Below, piece by piece: positions 32,472 to 37,222 of a stretch of 37,222 bases of DNA. The notes under the pieces were generated by a model. The model was not told where the DNA came from, searched no databases, and worked only from the letters and a program-made list of their open reading frames with translations. Position numbers and translations under genes: made by a program. Numbering within the stretch: position 1 is the first letter of the stretch; the number at the start of each line of letters is the position of its first letter. The stretch is from Acholeplasmatales bacterium (GTDB lineage Bacteria > Bacillota_I > Bacilli_A > Acholeplasmatales > Anaeroplasmataceae), in NCBI GenBank assembly GCA_016288855.1, contig JAEELJ010000017.1:1-37222 (forward strand), given 5' to 3'.

Positions 32472-33707
32472 TTAGTCGTTATTAATAAAATCCTTTAATT
32501 TTTTTGACTTAGAAGGATGCTTTAACTTTCTAATGGCTTTTGCTTCAATCTGACGGATACGTTCACGTGTAACATTAAATTCCTTACCAACTTCTTCAAG
32601 AGTATGAGGTCTTGCTTCAATTCCATCATAATCAGGATCGCCTTCCTTAGGAATACCAAATCTTAAACGAATAACCTTTTGTTCACGATCTGTTAAAGTT
32701 CCTAAAACCTCATCAATTTCCTTACGAAGCTTAATCTTTTCAGTATATTCATATGGATCTAGTGCATGTGGATCTGAAATGAAATCTCCTAAGCAAGAAT
32801 CCTCTTCTTCACCAACTGGATTTTCAAGTGAAATTGGTTCTAATGCAATACGTTGAATTTGTTGAACCTTTTCAACAGAAATACCCATACGTTCAGCAAC
32901 CTCTTCTGGAGTTGCTTCTCTTGATAATTCTTGTACTAATTGACGTTGTACTCTTACAAGCTTATTAATTGTTTCAACCATATGAACTGGGATACGAATT
33001 GTTCTTGCTTGGTCAGCAACAGCTCTTGTAATAGCCTGTCTGATCCACCATGTTGCATATGTAGAGAACTTAAATCCTCTTTCTGGATCAAACTTATCAA
33101 CAGCCTTAATTAAACCCATGTTACCTTCTTGAATTAAATCAAGGAATGGTAAGCCTCTATTCATATATTTCTTTGCGATAGAAACAACTAAACGTAGGTT
33201 AGCATTGATTAATTTTTCTTTTGCAAATTCAGCTGCAGCAATCTTGCTTTCTAATGCTTCGAATTCTTCAGCAGAAATATTTGCTTGCTTTTCAGAATCT
33301 GCTTCAATAGCTAATTTCTTTTCTAATGCAGCACGACCTTCAACAACAAGATTTGCAAATCTTGTTTCATCATCTAATGATAATAACGCAACTTTACCAA
33401 TATCCTTAAGATACATTCTTACTGGATCATCAACTTTAATTGAAGATGGTAATACGTCGTATGAAGTAATATCTACTTCTTCAACAGCATCTAATGCTGT
33501 AGGACCGTCATCAATTTCTTCTTCCTCTTCTTGAGATGGCATAACGTCAATACCATTCTTTTCTAATTCAGCTTCAATCTTATCATACTCATCAGTATCA
33601 TCTGTATAATATTGTGCAATGTCCTTTTCGTAGATGACATTATCATTTTTCTTACCAGTTTCAATTAACTGATTAAGTACTTCATTGAAATCAATTTGCT
33701 TTTCCAT
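32472..33707 (-). CDS. rpoD: primary sigma factor (SigA/RpoD)
   Basis: A 411-residue housekeeping sigma-70. Region 1.1-like N terminus (about 1-85, acidic), region 1.2 ([16 protein letters not shown], from about 90), region 2 with [17 protein letters not shown] (2.3-2.4), region 3 ([11 protein letters not shown]) and region 4.2 helix-turn-helix [28 protein letters not shown]. All core promoter-contact residues appear present, in line with the TTGACA/TATAAT boxes found in this window. It lies 13 bases after dnaG and 1 base before the TrmK fusion, in the classic Firmicutes dnaG-sigA order. Confidence 0.97.
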   Translation of the reverse strand: MEKQIDFNEVLNQLIETGKKNDNVIYEKDIAQYYTDDTDEYDKIEAELEKNGIDVMPSQEEEEEIDDGPTALDAVEEVDITSYDVLPSSIKVDDPVRMYLKDIGKVALLSLDDETRFANLVVEGRAALEKKLAIEADSEKQANISAEEFEALESKIAAAEFAKEKLINANLRLVVSIAKKYMNRGLPFLDLIQEGNMGLIKAVDKFDPERGFKFSTYATWWIRQAITRAVADQARTIRIPVHMVETINKLVRVQRQLVQELSREATPEEVAERMGISVEKVQQIQRIALEPISLENPVGEEEDSCLGDFISDPHALDPYEYTEKIKLRKEIDEVLGTLTDREQKVIRLRFGIPKEGDPDYDGIEARPHTLEEVGKEFNVTRERIRQIEAKAIRKLKHPSKSKKLKDFINND

Positions 33708-33720
33708 TGCAATAATCCTC

Positions 33721-35574
33721 CTAGTTGCGTTTCTTTAACTTAGTTTCAAGTGAATGTTCTTGCTTTTTGTAAGATTGCATTCTTTGCGCTAATAACAATT
33801 TTTGTTTAGCATCAATTGCAGAATTCATCATAGCTCTTGTTTGGCTCATCTTTCCTTTGATAGAGACAATCATTAGTTTGGTAACGCACTTTTCTATTTC
33901 TTCATCATTCATCATGTTTTCAGTCCAATTTTTTCTTTTATATGCGCCAATATCTAAATATAATTTTCCCTCATCTTCAGAATTTAATAGCTTAACAAAA
34001 TATCCTTCAATGAATTCATCATATGTAACATAATACTCATTTACTAATTTCATCCATAGCTTTTGTCCTGCTGGAGAAAAGCCATCCATAAAATTCCCAA
34101 TTTCTTTATCTATTCTTAAAGCGATATCCTTACCTTGTAATCCAAGAAATATTAAATCTGGCTCACAAATGTCCTTCCATATTTTATGTTTAACATTTTG
34201 TGGTATGATATCTTCTCTAAATTCTTCTTTTTTAACATTGCTTGGTTTTACAATGTTATAGCCTTGATTTATTGCATGTGTCTGTTCAAATGCAATAAAA
34301 TCCTTCATTACAGCTTCATAAGATGAACCTAATTTAGTAGCTAGTTTTTTAATATAATCTTCTCTTAAAATTGCACTAGATTCTCCTAATACATTAGAAA
34401 ATATTATATTTTTAACTTCATTTAAGCCTTCTAAATCATTTAAGTCTCTACCTATAAATGCTGTATCAAACTTATATTGTAATGGATCTATTATATTATT
34501 ATCAAAATAATCTAGATAACCATCTTGACCATAATTCTTTATATATTCATCTGGGTCCATACCTTTTGGTAATAGGCATAAATGAACAACAAATCCATTA
34601 TTTTTAAACATATCAATTGCACGAAGAGATGCATGAACACCGGCAGAGTCACCATCATAACAAATTATTGCATGATTAGTATATTTAGCCATTATTTTAA
34701 TTTGGTCATTTGTTAGTGCAGTACCTAGTGTACAAACAGCTTCTTTAATACCAGCTCTATAGGATGCTAAAACATCCATCTGACCTTCATGTAATACAAT
34801 ACGTTTTTTTCTATTTATTTCTATTTTAGCTTTATTAAGGTTAAAGATTGTTTCACCCTTTTTAAATATCACTGTTTCACGTGAATTTAAATATTTAGGT
34901 TGACCTTTTGCTTTATCCTCATCTCTATATATTCTTCCAGAGAATGCTACTGGATTATCATATTCATCAAATATAGGGAACATTATTCTATTTGAGAAAA
35001 TATCATAATATCCATTATCATTTTTATCAATTAGTCCAACATCAGCTATATCAAGCTCCATGAATCCTAATTTCTTTAATACACTATATAGAATATCTCC
35101 AATTTGAGGAGCTAAACCAATTTTAAACTCTTTTATAAGATTTTCATCAAGACCACGTTTAATTAAATAATCTTTAGCACGTCTTCCATCTTCAGAGAAT
35201 TCTAAATTCTTTTGATAGAATTCAACTGCCTTAGACATTATTTCATAATACTTTTTTAAATGATCTGTTTTAGAATTAGTTCTAATTTTATATTCTAATC
35301 CATTGAATTGATATAATTCCTTAATAGCTTCTTGGTATGGAATATTATGGTACTTCATTAGGAAGCCTACCGCATTTCCTGAAGCACCACATCCAAAGCA
35401 TTTAAATATTTTTTTCTCAGGTGAGACCATAAAGGATGGAGTCTTTTCATTATGGAAAGGACATACACCTTTAAAATCTTTACCTTGTTTTTCCAAAGGA
35501 ACATATTTAGATATCAAAGAAACTATATCCGTTGATTCAATTACATCATCTTGGGAAGAAACCAAGGTATTCAC
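33721..35574 (-). CDS. dnaG: DNA primase
   Basis: A 617-residue primase that makes RNA primers at the replication fork. The N-terminal zinc ribbon is [11 protein letters not shown] with CFGCG (CHC2 type, about 40-65). The TOPRIM catalytic core has [21 protein letters not shown] and CYDGDSAG with the metal-binding acidic residues. The C-terminal helicase-binding domain is about 450-617. Length is normal. It lies 19 bases after glyS and 13 bases before rpoD. Confidence 0.96.
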   Translation of the reverse strand: MNTLVSSQDDVIESTDIVSLISKYVPLEKQGKDFKGVCPFHNEKTPSFMVSPEKKIFKCFGCGASGNAVGFLMKYHNIPYQEAIKELYQFNGLEYKIRTNSKTDHLKKYYEIMSKAVEFYQKNLEFSEDGRRAKDYLIKRGLDENLIKEFKIGLAPQIGDILYSVLKKLGFMELDIADVGLIDKNDNGYYDIFSNRIMFPIFDEYDNPVAFSGRIYRDEDKAKGQPKYLNSRETVIFKKGETIFNLNKAKIEINRKKRIVLHEGQMDVLASYRAGIKEAVCTLGTALTNDQIKIMAKYTNHAIICYDGDSAGVHASLRAIDMFKNNGFVVHLCLLPKGMDPDEYIKNYGQDGYLDYFDNNIIDPLQYKFDTAFIGRDLNDLEGLNEVKNIIFSNVLGESSAILREDYIKKLATKLGSSYEAVMKDFIAFEQTHAINQGYNIVKPSNVKKEEFREDIIPQNVKHKIWKDICEPDLIFLGLQGKDIALRIDKEIGNFMDGFSPAGQKLWMKLVNEYYVTYDEFIEGYFVKLLNSEDEGKLYLDIGAYKRKNWTENMMNDEEIEKCVTKLMIVSIKGKMSQTRAMMNSAIDAKQKLLLAQRMQSYKKQEHSLETKLKKRN

Positions 35575-35593
35575 CTTCCTTATTATCTTTTAA

Positions 35594-36985
35594 TTAGAAT
35601 TCTAATTTAGATTCAATAAACTTAATTGCATCTTCAACTGATAAAGTCTGTTGCTCCATAGTATCACGGTCACGAACAGTTACAGTTCCGTTTGCAATAG
35701 TATTATCATCTACACAGATACAATATGGTGTACCAATTGCATCTTGTCTTCTATAACGCTTACCAATGTTTGCAGTCTCATCATATACTGTTGAGAAATG
35801 TCTATTGAATTCATCAAAAATTTCTTCTGCCTTTTCACCATGGCTCTTTTTGATTAATGGTAATACAGCAGCCTTATATGGTGCTAAAGCTGGTGATAAA
35901 CGTAATACAGTTCTTTCAGATACCTTACCATCCTCAGAAGTATTCTTTTCAACATCATAAGCACTGAATAAAACTGTTAATAGCATTCTTTCAACACCAA
36001 CTGATGGTTCTACAACATATGGAATATATCTTGTATTAGTTTCAGGATCTAAATATGTTAAATCCTTTCCTGAATGTTCTTGATGCTGAGTTAAGTCATA
36101 TGATGTACGAGATGCAATACCCCATAATTCACCAAATCCCCAAGGGAATTCGAATTCGATATCTGTTGTAGCATTAGAATAGAATGATAATTCCTTTGCT
36201 TCATGATCTCTATATCTTAGCTTTGATTCATCAACACCAATAGAAACTAAGAAATCCCAACAATATTTTCTCCAATGCTTGAACCAATCCATTTCAGTTC
36301 CTGGTACACAGAAGAATTCAAGCTCCATTTGTTCGAATTCTCTTGTACGGAAAATGAAATTACCTGGAGTGATTTCATTTCTAAATGACTTACCAATTTG
36401 ACCTACACCAAATGGAAGCTTTCTTCTTGTTGTTCTTTGAATGTTTTTAAAGTTAACAAATATACCTTGTGCAGTTTCAGGACGTAGATAAACTTCATTC
36501 TTAGCATCCTCTACTACACCTTGGAAAGTCTTAAACATTAAATTGAATTTTCTAATATCTGTATAATCTAAGGCTCCACATACAGGACAAACAACATTAT
36601 TATCCTTCAAGTACTGAGTTAATTCTTCATTAGACATACCGTCTCCTGTGATTTCACCATGAGTGAAATCTTCAATTAACTTATCAGCTCTAAAACGAGA
36701 ATGGCACTTCTTACAGTCAACTAGTGGATCTGAGAATGAACCAATATGTCCTGATGCAACCCAAACTTCCTTATTCATAAGAATTGCAGCATCAAGTCCA
36801 ACATTTAACTTATTCTGCTTAACGAACTTTTTCCACCAAGCCTGCTTAATATTATTTTTAAGTTCAACTCCTAAAGGACCATAGTCCCAAGCGTTTGCTA
36901 AACCGCCATAAATTTCAGAACCAGGGAATACAAATCCTTGTTCCTTTAAGAAAGAAACTAATTCTTCAAGTGTTATTTTCTGCAT
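35594..36985 (-). CDS. glyS: glycyl-tRNA synthetase, single-chain type
   Basis: A class II synthetase of the one-chain (alpha2) type, not the alpha2-beta2 type. Motifs: [23 protein letters not shown] near the N terminus, [21 protein letters not shown] (motif 2), [10 protein letters not shown] (motif 3) and the C-terminal anticodon-binding domain (about 365-460). A zinc-binding set (CKKCH, CPVCG) lies in the insertion domain. I place the start at [13 protein letters not shown] (36985, 463 residues): SD GGAGG is 8 bases upstream. A GTG 15 bases upstream in frame overlaps that SD. First gene of the glyS-dnaG-rpoD-trmK operon. Confidence 0.96.
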   Translation of the reverse strand: MQKITLEELVSFLKEQGFVFPGSEIYGGLANAWDYGPLGVELKNNIKQAWWKKFVKQNKLNVGLDAAILMNKEVWVASGHIGSFSDPLVDCKKCHSRFRADKLIEDFTHGEITGDGMSNEELTQYLKDNNVVCPVCGALDYTDIRKFNLMFKTFQGVVEDAKNEVYLRPETAQGIFVNFKNIQRTTRRKLPFGVGQIGKSFRNEITPGNFIFRTREFEQMELEFFCVPGTEMDWFKHWRKYCWDFLVSIGVDESKLRYRDHEAKELSFYSNATTDIEFEFPWGFGELWGIASRTSYDLTQHQEHSGKDLTYLDPETNTRYIPYVVEPSVGVERMLLTVLFSAYDVEKNTSEDGKVSERTVLRLSPALAPYKAAVLPLIKKSHGEKAEEIFDEFNRHFSTVYDETANIGKRYRRQDAIGTPYCICVDDNTIANGTVTVRDRDTMEQQTLSVEDAIKFIESKLEF

Positions 36986-37026
36986 ATGTAAAACCTCCAC
37001 GCTTAAACACTAAATCGCATTTTATT

Positions 37027-37055
37027 ATTATACTTTATTTAGTCAAATTAGTCAA
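37027..37055 (-). promoter_or_regulatory. consensus promoter of the glyS-dnaG-rpoD operon
   Basis: Minus strand: TTGACT (37050-37055), 17-base spacer, TATAAT (37027-37032). The leader is only about 35 bases, too short for a T-box. Confidence 0.88.
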
Positions 37056-37085
37056 GCACACCGCTATATAGTAAAATATAAATTA

Positions 37086-37204
37086 TGATTAACTTTTAAT
37101 AAAATCTTATTGATTAACTTTTGATTAGTTCCCAAAGGGTATGGGGAATGTGTCCCCATATAAATAAAAGAAAAAAAGAAAGGAATATAATTCCCTAGGG
37201 AATT
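37086..37204. repeat. direct repeat and palindromes at right window edge
   Basis: No gene is seen from 37056 to the end. TGATTAACTTTT occurs at 37086-37097 and 37111-37122. TATGGGGA/TCCCCATA (37140-37147, 37153-37160) forms an 8-bp hairpin. AATTCCCTAGGGAATT (37189-37204) is a perfect 16-base palindrome. Function unknown; the next gene to the right is not visible. Confidence 0.5.
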
Positions 37205-37222
37205 CGCGCTTCATATTTTATA

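Noticed and set aside
36986-37060. Glycine T-box or other leader RNA before glyS
   Set aside because: The promoter is only about 35 bases from the start codon, leaving no room for a T-box.
1-37222. tRNA, rRNA or tmRNA genes
   Set aside because: The gaps between genes were read and show promoters, terminators, the riboswitch and repeats, but no cloverleaf or rRNA-like sequence.

Overview
The window is AT-rich bacterial chromosome, read almost entirely from the minus strand. Gene order and content point to a Bacillota lineage of the Bacilli/Erysipelotrichia type, probably an uncultured anaerobic gut relative. The clues are the dnaG-rpoD-trmK order, the rluB-cmk-S1-der-gpsA cluster, a one-chain glycyl-tRNA synthetase, an L-box (lysine) riboswitch, consensus or extended -10 sigma-A promoters, and an oxygen-sensitive pyruvate formate-lyase. 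No phage, plasmid, CRISPR array, rRNA or tRNA is seen. The only mobile-element trace is a cluster of short GGGGGATGA-type repeats at the left end. The exact lineage is inference.

Layout. 1-170: end of a malic enzyme gene (+) and its terminator. 180-512: repeat cluster. 569-3196: large membrane protein with an acidic linker and a uL15-like tail. 3405-5887: LysR regulator, RluA-type pseudouridine synthase and PhoH ATPase, overlapping as one operon. 6003-8336: lon, with a CIRCE-like operator in its promoter. 8568-10097: trigger factor with an 80-residue Lys/Thr/Ala tail. 10293-11384: unknown membrane protein, divergent from an orphan ATP-grasp enzyme (11502-12692, +). 12729-13805: AEC-type transporter. 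13919-20089: lysine/diaminopimelate genes lysA-dapF-dapA-dapB-asd-lysC behind a lysine riboswitch (20118-20345). 20464-25643: rluB-cmk-S1-der-gpsA. 25789-27165: M18 aminopeptidase (+). 27281-30964: pyruvate formate-lyase made as two polypeptides, then a thioredoxin-like gene and the PFL activase. 31070-36985: glyS-dnaG-rpoD and a TrmK methyltransferase fused to an alpha/beta hydrolase, behind a consensus promoter at 37027-37055.

How the genes work together. The lysine block turns aspartate into lysine and feeds cell-wall precursor synthesis; one riboswitch can shut at least its lysA-dapF-dapA-dapB part when lysine is plentiful. Its DapF homologue has lost both catalytic cysteines, so the epimerase step is probably done otherwise or the protein has a new role. 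PflA, PflB and the separate glycyl-radical subunit form the anaerobic pyruvate-to-formate module. Lon and trigger factor are neighbouring protein-quality genes with separate promoters. The glyS-dnaG-rpoD-trmK operon is a macromolecular-synthesis unit.

The most unusual points are the TrmK-hydrolase fusion, the cysteine-less DapF, the deliberately split PFL with palindromic sites in its promoter region, the H1-like tail on trigger factor with a hairpin between its Shine-Dalgarno (SD) and start codon, the uL15-like membrane protein, and the CIRCE variant at lon. No wholly new multi-gene defence or mobile system was recognised.
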